Origin: Aphidius gifuensis
Lineage: Eukaryota; Arthropoda; Insecta; Hymenoptera; Braconidae
Length of the DNA: 64,000 nt
NCBI RefSeq assembly: GCF_014905175.1
Contig: NC_057791.1
Location: forward strand, 9,434,492-9,498,491
Direction of reading: 5' to 3'
The position numbers and the translations under genes are program-made. Shown one piece after another: positions 38,401-45,009 of this stretch (its first letter is position 1; each line of letters starts with the position of its first letter). The notes beneath the pieces were generated by a model that was not told where the DNA came from, did not search any database, and worked only from the letters and a program-made list of their open reading frames with translations.

Positions 38401-41357
38401 AGGTTTCACTATTCAAGAAAGGATTAGGGTGCCTTAACTCATCCTAAAAAGTGTTGCCCGACTCAATCACGACCGATGAATCCCATCAGGATGAATTATT
38501 TTAAAAATTTTATGTTTCATTGAAGTTTTCTGTTCAGGAAAAGATTTGAATGCCTTAACTCATCCTGAATAGGATTACCTGATCCTATCCTGACTACAAT
38601 ATAATCAGGATAAATTAGTCAAATGGCTTTCTTTTTTTAAGTTTACTATGTTATAATTTTTTTTTTTTTAAATCAAATTATTATTATCATCATTATCATC
38701 ATTTCAAATAATTATTTACTATTATTATTCAAAAAAAAGTTAAAAATAAACAATTGAATAATTTTGTATATTTTTTTTTTTTGATTTCCGTAGAAACACT
38801 TTTATCGATAAATTAAAAATTTCAAGAACTCAACGTCCATTTTAACTGACGTAGTTCCTACATGGAAAAATATTACCAATCATCGAATGTCGAAATAGCC
38901 AAGCGCACTAAGACCCATCGGTAGTAATCAGAAATTAAAGGGATCGCACCCCACTTCTGGTAATAATTTAGGTCGTTTCGGTAAACAGTTTTCCCTCCAT
39001 TAGTTTGCATTGATTTGATATTTAATAAATAAGTAAACAAACAAATGGAAAAAATAGTTTTTTCCTTGATTTATAATTTTTTTTAATAATCATTTTTGGT
39101 TCAGGTTTCCTGATCCGTTTCTGAACATAGTTCCTGGTCCGTTCTTGACCAGGTATCCTTATTCTAAGCTTACAATCTGGTCAAGTATCCTGACCCTATT
39201 CAAACCCGATCCTTAAGATTTAGCGTCACATACTGATCCGTTCCTGACCAGGTTTCCTAATCTGATACGAATCAGAACTTGACTTGAATTTTCACTCGGG
39301 GACTTGACGACGAGCCGAGTGATAGAGTTAGATATTTTTGATTCAGGTTTTTTGTTTTTATTGTCTTCCTTTAAAAAAAAAAGGTGAGACATAATGTTTT
39401 GAAAAACTAAATCACATTGCGACATCAGGTTACCAACAAAAACATATATACATCTTAAATACATATAAAATACAATTTGGAAATCTACGTCAAAATCCAT
39501 ATACATATATATTATATATATATATGTATATTCCATATATAAATTTTATCCATATGTTTTCTACTGATAATTTAAAATATCAGCCACTGAAAATTTCAAT
39601 AGTGAGACACGAAATAGAAAGGAACGCCGTAAGAAAATCGAATGGGTCTCATTCGGATATGTTGAATTATTTCATGGGACCCAATTCGGGTATGGCTGCT
39701 CCAGTCCCCAAACTTAATCCGGCCAATTCTTGGAAGCCAAAACTAATTCGGCGATTGCCCAAAAAAACCGTATTGTCTTCAGACATATTCAGATAAAAGT
39801 TTATTCAAGGCATTTATCGACGAAAAAATTTTAAAAAGTCACCTTAACAAAAAAAAGATATAATAAACAAAATAATAATTTCGAGAAGAGTCTGGTCTGT
39901 TTGAGCGTCTGGATAAAAGAACCAGCTTTGTGCTTAAAAAACTACATGAGTATTTTCTAGTTGACAATGACGAACTCAAATTTCTAATTCGCGAAAAAAA
40001 AAATACAGCTATATTAAAAAAAATAATTTTCTGAACTCAGTAATTATGTAGTTTTAAGAAAAAAATAGTTTAGTCGAGAAATTAAAATAATTTTTTTTTA
40101 TACACTGTATTGCTGTTTTTTTTTTTTATTATTTTACTTTTTTTCCAAGAAGTTGACTTCTATTGTCAAGACTATTTTTTCTCATATATATTAATCTCAA
40201 AAATTTATCAGTGTTCAAATACAAGAATGATTTAACCAAGTATAAATTAACTTTTTTTTTAACAAGTAATTTTCATATTAAAACTACAAAAGTTCCGTCA
40301 ACCCAGGTACTCTGTTATAAAATAAAAACGTTCCCAATAAATATATCAGTTTCAAAATTAAACTCCAACTGATATTTTCTTTATTTTCTGTAGAGCACGG
40401 CTATTCATTGATAAAACTTTTCGTTTGATCATTTTTGCCCAAATATTATATACTTCAAAATGAGCTTTGTGACCTTGCAGAATTATTAAAGATCATTGAC
40501 AATATTTTAACATACCAATAGGTCCCAGATTCGGTAGCTCAAAATGATTATCGAAAACCTCAAGGATATATCCTCTCGCTGTACCTTCAACATTAACTGA
40601 AAACTTCATTCCCTGCTGAATGACACAAATCTCATCAGGTATTACATTCATTTTGCCGAATTCAGTCGTGATATGTATCTTTCCATGTTGTGGCACTGTT
40701 AACAAATATAGAACGTTGATTAACAATTTACTCAATATCTTTTGAATGCCATCAATTCATATAACTACCAATAAGAAAATCGCCATCGGAATTGTAGAAA
40801 GCTGAATTGATCATAGAGGAATTGCACAGGTAGACATGAATTGCAAGTCCATTTCTTGTATTGAGATTTCCCGCGCCACAGACAGTATTCATGCCTTGGA
40901 TAAAGTTAACGTTCTCACTTAATGGTAAATCGAATGCTCCCCATCGTAGCTTCAAACATTCAGGAGTTAAAATCACACAAATCACCAATAAGAAAAACTA
41001 TTATAACAATTCTACTTACTGGATTGGGATCTATTTTCGTAAATTCGTGAGTGAGCCCACTATCTCCAAAAGACTTATAAGGTCCATGACAAACTGATGG
41101 TTTTATTCTGTAAAACCATGTCCTCCTGTTGACACTTCTGGGAGCAGTAAATGCCGTGCCAGACAATTGCTCAGCGTATAAACCATATGGACACTTCTGC
41201 GGCGTATTTTGACCATCAGGTAGGGCACCAGTACATCTAGAGTCTTCACTGGCAAACTCATTGCCAAAACCTTTGAGATACTGCATTGAAAACTGAATTA
41301 ATAGTTAATTTTCTTATAACAGTATTTGAGAAAACATACCTTCAAGCTGCCTTCCAT
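8923..41357 (-). CDS. HGD: Homogentisate 1,2-dioxygenase, seven coding exons
   Basis: HGD opens the ring of homogentisate to 4-maleylacetoacetate with Fe(II) and O2, the third step of phenylalanine/tyrosine breakdown; it is cytosolic. The coding exons are 41340-41357, 41020-41280, 40769-40949, 40516-40695, 24681-24904, 24492-24618 and 8923-9227, joined as complement. They total 1296 nt, 431 residues plus TAA, against about 445 in vertebrates. All junctions are GT-AG and phases agree. Visible motifs are the N-terminal GFGNEFASED, the TEFGKM block, IGANGLA, FRPPYYHRN and AHGPD. The iron ligands are kept (His330, Glu336, His366, matching human His335, Glu341, His371), as is the catalytic His of the DHAD motif (here DHC, residues 286-288). 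Oddities are AWRGNY where the family has AWHGNY, a two-residue gap before it, and two introns of 15.6 and 15.3 kb. The start is the ATG of exon 1, which gives MEGSLK before YLKGFGNE. Family assignment is very secure; activity is not proven. Confidence 0.95.
9228..10554. other. HGD intron 6, 3' part: no gene seen
   Basis: Intronic AT-rich DNA. The 111-codon open frame at 9288 has no recognisable content. Confidence 0.5.
10555..10873. repeat. Left arm of a ~320 bp inverted repeat pair
   Basis: The reverse complement of 14975-15298. Outer ends are GCATCACAATTTGTCATTAG; inner ends are GTTTAATAATCCAT. The arm contains the hairpin ACGCGCCGAAGGCGCGT (10820-10837). The pair bounds a 4.74 kb unit. 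Confidence 0.9.
10875..10990. repeat. Short palindrome-ended repeat, copy 1
   Basis: Begins AAGAGGCACGGTATTGCC and ends near ACCGAGCCTTATTATACAT. The outer ends are partly inverted. Better copies are at 19506-19612 and 21309-21392. Confidence 0.6.
11398..11697. repeat. FB1 foldback MITE, copy 2 (partial)
   Basis: The left arm carries ATGTGATATCACAAC, AGAGTCAAGTGTTCGAAAT and the inner AAACTTGACCCCAC inverted pair. The outer right arm has been replaced by the TAGCTAC word repeat starting near 11700. Confidence 0.8.
11698..12150. repeat. CCTTAGCTACATC word repeats
   Basis: Direct and inverted iterations of CCTTAGCTACATCTTTTCC and TAGCTACTGCTTTTCCTTGG, with AATTAAGGTTGCCAAAAAAT spacers. The same words recur at 44650-45009, 46072-46110, 47315-47825, 53560-53750 and 53960-54080. 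Confidence 0.75.
12268..12625. repeat. Word array of TTTCGACGTCGAA
   Basis: Iterated palindromic words (TTTCGACGTCGAA, GAGCTCGA, CTCGTTTCGACGTC) occur near 12272-12345 and 12482-12615. It ends near TTTCTACCTGG, which resembles the TIR end of the word-array elements, but no matching left end was found. Confidence 0.5.
12804..12940. repeat. Palindromic MITE with TTTGTAA...GACGCCAT ends
   Basis: Inverted ends TTTGTAAAAGACGCCATT and AATGGCGTCCTTATTACAAA enclose further inverted TTACGCAC/GTGCGTAA motifs. It is about 137 bp and has no ORF. Confidence 0.8.
13662..13765 (-). tRNA. tRNA-Tyr(GTA)-like gene with intron, possibly decayed
   Basis: It reads as a tRNA with acceptor CCTTCAA/TCGAAGG (one A·C mismatch), D-arm GCTCAGTTGGTAGAGC, anticodon GTA at 13730-13732 and an intron of about 30 nt just after the anticodon, as is usual for tRNA-Tyr. 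The T-arm is GTTGG/CCGAC. A TTTTT terminator follows. T55 is replaced by C and one anticodon-stem pair is lost, so it may be a pseudogene or part of a repeat: a similar 3' half lies upstream of the second copy of the neighbouring module (near 54281). It lies inside an HGD intron on the same strand. Confidence 0.7.
13826..14216 (+). promoter_or_regulatory. GCTGACTC array, TATA box and leader, copy 1
   Basis: Four spaced copies of GCTGACTCnnnATACGTGT-like motifs (about 13826, 13900, 13973, 14093) precede TATATAAA at 14157-14164. A conserved leader follows, ending in AAAAG before GTAAGAAAG (14217), a strong splice-donor match. The whole block recurs at 54458-54702 plus 61744-61819, directly upstream of a capsid-like gene, so I infer a virus-like gene promoter with a 5' intron. 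No gene follows this copy. Confidence 0.55.
14975..15298. repeat. Right arm of the ~320 bp inverted repeat pair
   Basis: The reverse complement of 10555-10873, with about 95% agreement where compared by eye. No obvious target duplication flanks the pair. Confidence 0.9.
15780..16340. repeat. Dispersed repeat, inverted relative to 22080-22320
   Basis: Shares GTAGCAACCACACACTAAC-TTTTTCT, GTTTTTGATAAACGTAGTAACC and AAAAGCTGTAATATGACTT with 22080-22320 in inverse orientation. The internal copies of the last motif (15800 and 16140) are themselves inverted. Confidence 0.6.
16446..17342 (+). mobile_element. Possible solo LTR
   Basis: A GC-richer block starts TGTTATCGGGTGGGG and ends AAGGTAACA, giving TGTTA...TAACA ends. 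It contains a TATTTAAG promoter-like box followed by GTAGGCGACC. It has no coding capacity. No target duplication or primer-binding site is seen, so this is tentative. Confidence 0.3.
17640..17676 (+). other. tRNA 3'-half-like sequence
   Basis: CTCGGTTCGGTCCCCG matches a B-box/T-arm; no 5' half is seen. It is followed by a long poly-A (17687-17708), as in a tRNA-derived retroposed sequence. Confidence 0.35.
17880..18306. repeat. Foldback element with GGCCTCAAAAAATGGCC words
   Basis: The arms (17880-17990, 18195-18306) are inverted copies containing GTTCGTCTGTTATTTCAG and CCATGGCAACATGGTGAAAT. The centre is an array of GGCCTCAAAAAATGGCC-type words in both orientations. The right arm is duplicated again at 18764-18960 by the segmental duplication. 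Confidence 0.85.
18138..18763. repeat. 626 bp tandem duplication, unit 1
   Basis: Near-identical to 18764-19392. The unit contains the right half of the foldback element plus the last part of a DNA polymerase B fragment. The main difference is a 3 bp change/deletion in the arm (GAACTCCACTCTG against GAACTTCCCGGCTCTG). Confidence 0.95.
18347..18718 (-). pseudogene. DNA polymerase B C-terminal fragment, truncated copy
   Basis: The open frame of 123 codons is identical to the C-terminal 123 codons of the copy at 18976-19530 and ends in the same LPWGYDPE. It is a by-product of the tandem duplication; the frame meets the duplication junction near 18763. It contains the end of the palm/thumb region only, with no catalytic motif. 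Confidence 0.85.
18764..19392. repeat. 629 bp tandem duplication, unit 2
   Basis: The second unit. Its arm sequence CTTCCCGGCTCTG is closer to the left arm of the foldback element at 17885, so this unit is the more original one and unit 1 carries the deletion. Confidence 0.95.
18976..19530 (-). pseudogene. Protein-primed-type DNA polymerase B, C-terminal fragment
   Basis: The 184-codon frame matches the C-terminal region of the type-B DNA polymerases of Maverick/Polinton-like elements: the ERFDTSDYPPNNIYD block, the MKNENNGKIMTEFAGLR block and the terminal TLPWGY. These enzymes replicate the linear element from a protein primer. The motif C position reads YMDIDLL instead of a Y-x-DTDS-type site, so the active site is lost. 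The frame opens inside a short palindrome-ended repeat (19506-19612), and everything upstream is missing. It is part of an endogenised element relic; the related capsid-like relic is at 61.9-62.8 kb. Confidence 0.8.
19506..19612. repeat. Short palindrome-ended repeat, copy 2
   Basis: AAGAGGCATGGTAGTGCC at the left is inverted at the right as ACTACTACCGTGCCTT; GTGTTGATGAGA lies between. Copies at 10875-10990 and 21309-21392. The last two bracket the NOC3-like pseudogene. Confidence 0.75.
20030..21105 (+). pseudogene. NOC3-like (nucleolar complex protein 3) pseudogene
   Basis: NOC3/NOC3L works in ribosomal 60S maturation and replication licensing in the nucleolus. Frames with frameshifts and stops cover, in order, the HLVHTELVKVLLSL region, an ALSKREKRKK basic segment, ESLAKFAHCINL, then an open 134-codon stretch (20573-20977) with the CBF/NOC3 signature LLDTDANSADGFYQPELDEPECCNA in separate pieces and RHYHSVVQK. 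A frameshift near 20940 leads to the IAAGVP and EQFDPTGYLIHQL segments. No introns are visible across about 1 kb, which suggests a retrocopy. It is bracketed by two copies of the 110 bp palindrome-ended repeat, so capture by a mobile element is also possible. Confidence 0.8.
21125..21222 (+). pseudogene. Rabex-5-like VPS9-domain fragment
   Basis: One open segment of 32 codons includes SVRGPASADEFVPALIF, which resembles the PASADDFLP core of the VPS9 (Rab5 GEF) domain of Rabex-5/RABGEF1. It stops at TGA. It lies 20 bp after the NOC3-like segment although the two genes are unrelated. Too short for certainty. Confidence 0.5.
21309..21392. repeat. Short palindrome-ended repeat, copy 3
   Basis: GAGGCACGGTAGTGCC at the left and ACTACTACTGTGCC at the right, with TGTGTTGATGAGAG between. 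It closes the interval with the NOC3-like and VPS9-like fragments. Confidence 0.75.
21393..23160. other. HGD intron 6: no complete gene
   Basis: AT-rich. A short conceptual segment near 21845-22003 (DNLTSQLFDLSNDNND...) looks coding-like but is not recognised. 22080-22320 is the inverted copy of the repeat at 15780-16340. Confidence 0.4.
23345..23648. repeat. Minisatellite, ~55-60 bp unit
   Basis: Six to seven imperfect units of TTGGTGTATCCACGCAACTAGGTCT / CTGTGTCACCACGCGACTTGG alternate with GGATCTGG words. The minus strand stays open in two frames (Pro/Arg/Ser-rich and Asp/Pro/Gln-rich) simply because the unit lacks stops; I do not call a gene. Confidence 0.8.
23649..24491. other. HGD intron 6, 5' end: no gene seen
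   Basis: Unremarkable AT-rich DNA up to the donor of exon 6. Confidence 0.5.
24492..24618 (-). CDS. HGD: HGD coding exon 6
   Basis: DPSIFTVLT through FRPPYYH plus one base, acceptor TTATAG and donor GTAAGA. The 62 bp intron separates it from exon 5. It carries the iron ligand His330. Its last base completes the Arg codon with exon 7. Confidence 0.93.
24681..24904 (-). CDS. HGD: HGD coding exon 5
   Basis: Acceptor TTTCAG, then GANGLAEPRDF. It ends at VDHC before GTAAGT. It contains SPFNVVAWRGNYVPYKYNL; the Arg (codon CGT) replaces a His that is invariant in the HGDs I know. Confidence 0.95.
24905..25985. other. HGD intron 4, 3' part: no gene seen
   Basis: Moderate base composition and few repeats. 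The 66-codon frame at 25667 is not recognised. Confidence 0.5.
25987..26193 (+). pseudogene. RPA1/OB-fold-like fragment
   Basis: 68 codons containing LTIWNKEAENFEG...GDVIALKKLKINEYN resemble an OB-fold DNA-binding domain of replication protein A 70 kDa (pattern LTLW..A..F.G..V.A.K...V.E). The frame then stops, and a frameshifted continuation (NPDSTEGKK near 26195) is seen. It is an isolated fragment within an HGD intron on the opposite strand. Alternative: chance similarity of a Lys/Asn-rich frame. Confidence 0.4.
26194..27101. other. HGD intron 4: no gene seen
   Basis: Only scattered GATCAGG-type words near 26645-26740. Confidence 0.5.
27102..29005. mobile_element. Word-array element 1 (AAGCCTGT/ACAGGCTTG words)
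   Basis: Perfect inverted ends CCCAGGTAGGA and TCCTACCTGGG. The outer interior (27115-27510 and 28670-28990) consists of degenerate iterations of CAAGCTTGT/AAGCCTGTGTCAAGC words. The middle (27515-28325) is built of a different word (TGATCCAG/GGATCAGGCTA), includes an inverted pair around 27725, holds a tRNA-like sequence at 27881-27952 and ends AATTTCTACTCGAG, like the right TIR of other elements; I read it as a nested second element whose left end is lost. No transposase is encoded. Confidence 0.75.
27881..27952 (+). other. tRNA-like sequence in word-array element
   Basis: The A-box-like TGGCCGAGCGTG and a perfect B-box GGTTCGAACCC lie 40 bp apart, and the 3' end is CGTAGCA. The acceptor and anticodon stems pair poorly, so it is tRNA-derived, not a functional tRNA. 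Confidence 0.65.
29829..29945. repeat. FB2 end fragment
   Basis: TACAGACTGTCCCATTTTAATC and the following arm sequence, cut off where a second repeat end begins at 29960 (GCGTGTTGTGAGTACGCGCGG, the end sequence of the transposon at 33598-35090). Confidence 0.75.
31613..32575. repeat. FB2 foldback element, copy 2 (complete)
   Basis: TACAGAGTGTCCAATTTTAA at the left and its inverse at the right; internal nested inverted segments as in copy 1 at 1995-3053. No ORF. Confidence 0.85.
33598..35090. mobile_element. Transposon 'GAAGTGAAACTTC', copy A
   Basis: The left end GAAGTGAAACTTCTTTACGG (33605) and right end AAGAAGTTTCACTTC (35046-35060) are inverted, and the right end extends to CCCCCGCGCGTACTCGC. 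The interior has CTCGCGTTTACTCTCT and GTATACTCTTTCTG iterations, then AT-rich palindromic DNA (AATAATATTATT) with a nested element at 34372-34878. Copy B lies inverted at 48054-50745. It splits the decayed gene of the FB1 element. No ORF of its own. Confidence 0.75.
34372..34878. mobile_element. Word-array element 5 (GGGCGTAAGT), 5 bp TSD
   Basis: Inverted ends CATTAAAGAATGAAG / inverse of CATTAATGGAAGAAG are flanked by TGTCG on both sides (34367-34371 and 34879-34883). The interior iterates AAAGGGCGTAAGT and its inverse TTACGCCCTTT at least seven times. 507 bp, no ORF. Confidence 0.8.
35368..35460. repeat. (AATA)n microsatellite
   Basis: About 90 bp of AAATAAATAAAT interrupted by CACGGAACG. 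The 83-codon minus frame through it is spurious. Confidence 0.95.
36346..37975. other. HGD intron 4: no gene called
   Basis: The 92-codon frame at 36767-37045 (GC-richer, ...FIWDKLSCFLGPGQE...) is not recognised; it could be a relic of something coding. A tRNA-like stretch is at 36515-36575. Confidence 0.4.
36515..36575 (+). other. tRNA-like sequence
   Basis: The 3' half has CGCCCGGGTTTGAATC (B-box) and the 5' half GTATGGTAAAGTACTTGCC (A-box-like). Stems are incomplete. Confidence 0.4.
37976..39300. mobile_element. Word-array element 2 (TCCTGATCAGG words)
   Basis: Diverged inverted ends CCAAGTGGAAAAAT and ATTTTCACTCGGG. Left (38000-38620) and right (39100-39290) interiors iterate CCTGATC, TCAGGATAA and GACCAGG words with a loose 120-125 bp higher period in the left half. 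The centre (38640-39060) is AT-rich with a tRNA-like sequence. No ORF. Confidence 0.65.
38888..38970 (+). other. tRNA-like sequence in word-array element 2
   Basis: A-box-like ATAGCCAAGCGCACTAAG and B-box-like GGGATCGCACCCC with Leu/Ser-tRNA-like spacing. Acceptor ends do not pair well. Confidence 0.5.
39301..40515. other. HGD intron 4, 5' end: no gene called
   Basis: The open frame 39524-39796 (...SHSDMLNYFMGPNSG...) is not recognised. The rest is AT-rich. Confidence 0.4.
40516..40695 (-). CDS. HGD: HGD coding exon 4
   Basis: Starts VPQHGK after an AACAG acceptor and ends in phase 1 within LGPIG, donor GTATGT. It contains TTEFGKM and the EICVIQQGMKFSV block. The next exon is 15.6 kb away. 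Confidence 0.95.
40769..40949 (-). CDS. HGD: HGD coding exon 3
   Basis: Begins at LRWGAF after a TTTGAAG acceptor and ends in phase 1 after DGDFLI. The join to exon 2 lacks the two residues that human HGD has before LRW. The preceding intron is 70 bp. Confidence 0.9.
41020..41280 (-). CDS. HGD: HGD coding exon 2
   Basis: 87 codons in phase 0, starting YLKGFGNEF and ending at DPNP before GTAAGT. It covers the N-terminal domain start, including YAEQLSGTAFT. Confidence 0.95.
41340..41357 (-). CDS. HGD: HGD coding exon 1
   Basis: Six codons (MEGSLK), then donor GTATGT. The intron of 59 bp ends at TGCAG before exon 2. No ATG further upstream is in frame with the family N-terminus. Confidence 0.85.
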
Positions 41358-41868
41358 TTTATTGAGAATCAAATGATGATTACAGAAACACTTGAAATGA
41401 GTATGCTGGAACGAATGAGAAAAACAAAATTCCTGAAGTTTTTTAATAAAAATTAACCGGTTTACCTTTTTAATTTATATGATAAACAGTTGTTTATCCA
41501 ATTGGTAAAACAAGTTTATTATTATTATTGACTGAAAGAGACAAATGTGCTAAATTTATCTTTCCATTTGATCATTTTGAATGTTTTATAAGAAATGCCA
41601 CTATCTTGAATGTGATTAACAAATGAACACCAAGTCTTCAAGTTTGCGTTGAATCAATAGTTGAAAAAGTAAAAGAATAAACTTCTCAATAATACTGATA
41701 AATTTCATAACATTTTTTAAAATCAGCGTAGGAAATGTTTTCTTTATAAAAAAAATCATTAGAAATAAGCACTCCTTGTTTTAATAATATCAAATTTCTT
41801 TACCTATTCTATAAAGTAATTTTTTCTATAAGAAAAAAAAAACCAGAAACTTAGAAAAAATAACGAAG
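41358..41868. other. HGD 5' flank
   Basis: The sequence upstream of the HGD start codon. No unmistakable TATA box at a fixed distance; the transcription start cannot be placed. Confidence 0.4.
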
Positions 41869-41940
41869 TTCCCCCGCCGGGAATCGAATCCGGGTCTTTT
41901 GCTTTCCGGGCAAACGCCTTGACCACTAGACCACAGGGCT
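41869..41940 (-). tRNA. tRNA-like gene or pseudogene (72 nt)
   Basis: It has tRNA geometry: A-box TGGTCTAGTGG, a perfect anticodon stem TTTGC/GCAAA with loop CCGGAAA, and a T-arm CCGGA/CCCGG around TTCGATT. Odd points are two unpaired acceptor bases, an A·C pair closing the T-loop, and C instead of U at position 33. The would-be anticodon GGA does not fit the short variable arm. I read it as a tRNA pseudogene of Glu/Gly type. Confidence 0.6.
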
Positions 41941-44640
41941 TCTTATCTTTTCAAGTATTTATCATATACAACTAGTGTTTTTGTAAATTTTAATACTTCA
42001 GGGATTTTGTTCTTTTCACATTCATTCCGTTATCGTGATCTCAATAGTTACTTTTTTTATATCTGCAGTAGAATAACTAGCTTATAGTTGTTGCTGACAT
42101 GATTGCTATGTTTAAGAATATGTAAACATATAATTTAAGTTTTATTATACATATCATCCGTATCATATTACATGTAACTATCTATCCCTGGTAGCAATAC
42201 TCTGTCAAATCAATGTTCATATCACCTAAGAAAAGCGATTAATATTTTGATTCTTCGTCAATTTTTTCGTTTTCCTGACATAAAATCGGCTTCAACAAAA
42301 AATTAAAAAAAAAAAATTTTAGTAACGGATTCGTTCTATTAAAAATTGAAAATTTTCAAAACTCCGGCGAAAGCCCGTGTGGTTCCTCTTAATAATTCCA
42401 AATTCATTATAGTTTTTTTTTTTATTAATAATTTCAAATTATATGATTGAATATTTTTTGTTTTTTTCGCGCTGTTTTTCACCTATCAAATTATGTACAT
42501 GAATCAAAATACAGATGAAAAAAATTTGAGGTAATTCCACATGTAATTAATGATTTTATTAGATTCGTTCAAAATGAAATCAATACAAATATAAAAAAAA
42601 TAAATCGTTCAATTTACTTTTTTTTTATCTAAACAAATTTTTTTTAGAACCATCTTGTTTATTACTTTTATTTATAAAAATTTGTCCATGGTAGTTTTCT
42701 TTTTTCTTTTCAATAACATGATAATTTAAATAACTATTTTATCGATGAAGCAAATTATAACCACAGTAAAGAAAGTTTTACGCATGCGCTTTAAACTCTT
42801 TTTTGGAGAAAAATTTTTTAAAATAAAAATCGGTAATTGTTTATATTTTGGATAACTTTGAAACAAATTAACACAAAAAAGTTTTATTGAGCTTAAAAAA
42901 TTTGATATTAAATTCCTGAGAGCCACCCTGCCTTGATAAAATTCGCTGAAATCACTCCTTCGTTACCATTTTCAATTGTAACATAAAGGATGATAGTGAT
43001 TGTTATAAACAATTGCTGATATCTAATTAACAAATGACCAGAGCAAATTTTATCAAGAAAGGGTATCCCCTTGATATCAAAAAGACAATTAATTTGAGCC
43101 ATAAAGAAAGCTTGTAAGTTGAAATTTTAAAGAGTTATGGAAAATATAAAAAAACAGCAATTTCGTTTTTTTGTTTATTAACAATTTTCTAACGACATTA
43201 AAAACAATTTTCAATTCGATTATTTTAAATTCTGTCATTCCTAATATCCTGGCGAAAAATCGCATCCATGATTTGTTCTTAGTTTTTTTATTATTTGACT
43301 TTGAAAATTATACGGTGATCGTTTTTTGTTAATAATAAATTAACTGACAATTGAAATTACTTTTTGTAAGTTTCCGGTTTTAGTATTTTCATAGACGAAT
43401 AATTTGGTCCTTACACGATTCTTCTACCTTTATTACTTTGCAAGATATGATCATTTTTTAAAAAACGCGAGTGAATTCAATACTATAGGCTTCGCTTACG
43501 TAAAACTTGAGTGTTACTGTACGTACAGGGAAGTGAAATTTCTTGAGTACTTCTTACAAAGAGTACTTGAAGGATCCCTCGTTGCATAAATATATTTCAA
43601 GCTAGCTTTTTTTTTCGGTTCCCTTTCGAGTCAACTAATTTGTTTATTTAATCATTAATAATTATGATAGAAATTCTTAAATTTATTGATTCGTTGTAAT
43701 ATTGACATTCAATGAAAATGACTTGTGAAAGATTGATTGACTTATACGTTGGAATTAATGATATGACATCAATCATTTGCAGTATGGGTCTTCAAAATCG
43801 TTATTGTACTTGGTAACTGAAGGTGGAATTCCAATATATGAACATTTGGATAACGAAAATTTCCATGTGATTGTTTAACACTCCCTCCAATAATTTCTAC
43901 GATGTCATTTCTGTGAATTTTCTTCAGCTAGAGATTCTCAGACAATCATTCTCATTCAAGTTAACTCATTGTCGCCCGAAATAAAAGTTTTTAGTCTCTC
44001 GTCGTTAACAGTTTTTTCGTTTGGCCTGCCTAGGTAGAAATTCGCGGTAAAGAATCGACATAAGCTATCTCTAATGAGTCGGGTTTACGGTCGATGCGAC
44101 GTCGATATCGCCTTAATATCGACATTGTAAAAAGTAAAAAACATAAAAATATTTGCATATACGAGAGAATTATAAGTGTAAAAAATTATAAATAATTATA
44201 TTACAATACGATTATTAGTATCATTCTTTCTTTTCTTGATAACATTGTTAAATTTGTTTTTTCGAATTTTTTATATCAAATGTCATTGAAAATTCTAGCC
44301 TAGAATACAAATATTGAAAAAAAAAGTTACTAGGTGATGTGAAGTGACTTTAACGACAGGTATATCTAAGAAATTCTTTCTTTTTTTATACTCTAAATTT
44401 TTGTCTAATGATTATTGTGGTTTAATTATTTGATGGTTATGTCGGTATTTCTAATTTTATCATGTACCGTTATAACAATAAATAATAACGGAAAAAAAGA
44501 AGATTGAAAAAAAGAAAAATTTAACATTCAACGTTTTTGAAGGCACCTTTCGTGACGACGGATGTAAAAAGTAAATTTTGCTTTTTCGAAAATTTACTAC
44601 AAAAGAACGTAAAAATTATCTCGGTACTTTTATTTATTTA
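41941..44640. other. No gene seen; diverged repeat at 42340-43330
   Basis: 42340-43330 shares blocks with 3270-4130. Nothing coding is recognised. Confidence 0.5.
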
Positions 44641-44649
44641 ATAGATAAA

Positions 44650-45009
44650 TAACATGTATTGGCAACATTAATTCCTTAGCTACATCTTTTCCTTAGCTAC
44701 TGCTTCTCCTTGGTCATTTTTATTTCAAAAAAAATAAATGACGTGTTTTATTTATTGAATGACAGAAAAACAAGAACAAGCAGTAGCTAAAGAATCAATG
44801 TGGCCAAAAAAATTATGTGGTAAGCAACATTAATTCTTTGGCTACATCTTTTCCTTGGACATTTTTATTTTCAAAAAAATAAATTACATGTATTTTATGA
44901 ATTAAATACATGAAAATACCAAAGACAAGCAGTAGATAAGAAAAAGATGTAGGTAAGGAATCAATGTTTCCAAAAAACTTATGTGGTAAGCAACATTAAT
45001 TCCTTGGCT
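44650..45009. repeat. CCTTAGCTACATC word repeats
   Basis: At least three alternating units of CCTTAGCTACATC and the inverse AAGCAGTAGCTAAG with GCAACATTAATTC spacers. It is interrupted at 45010 by word-array element 3 and resumes at 46072. Confidence 0.8.
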
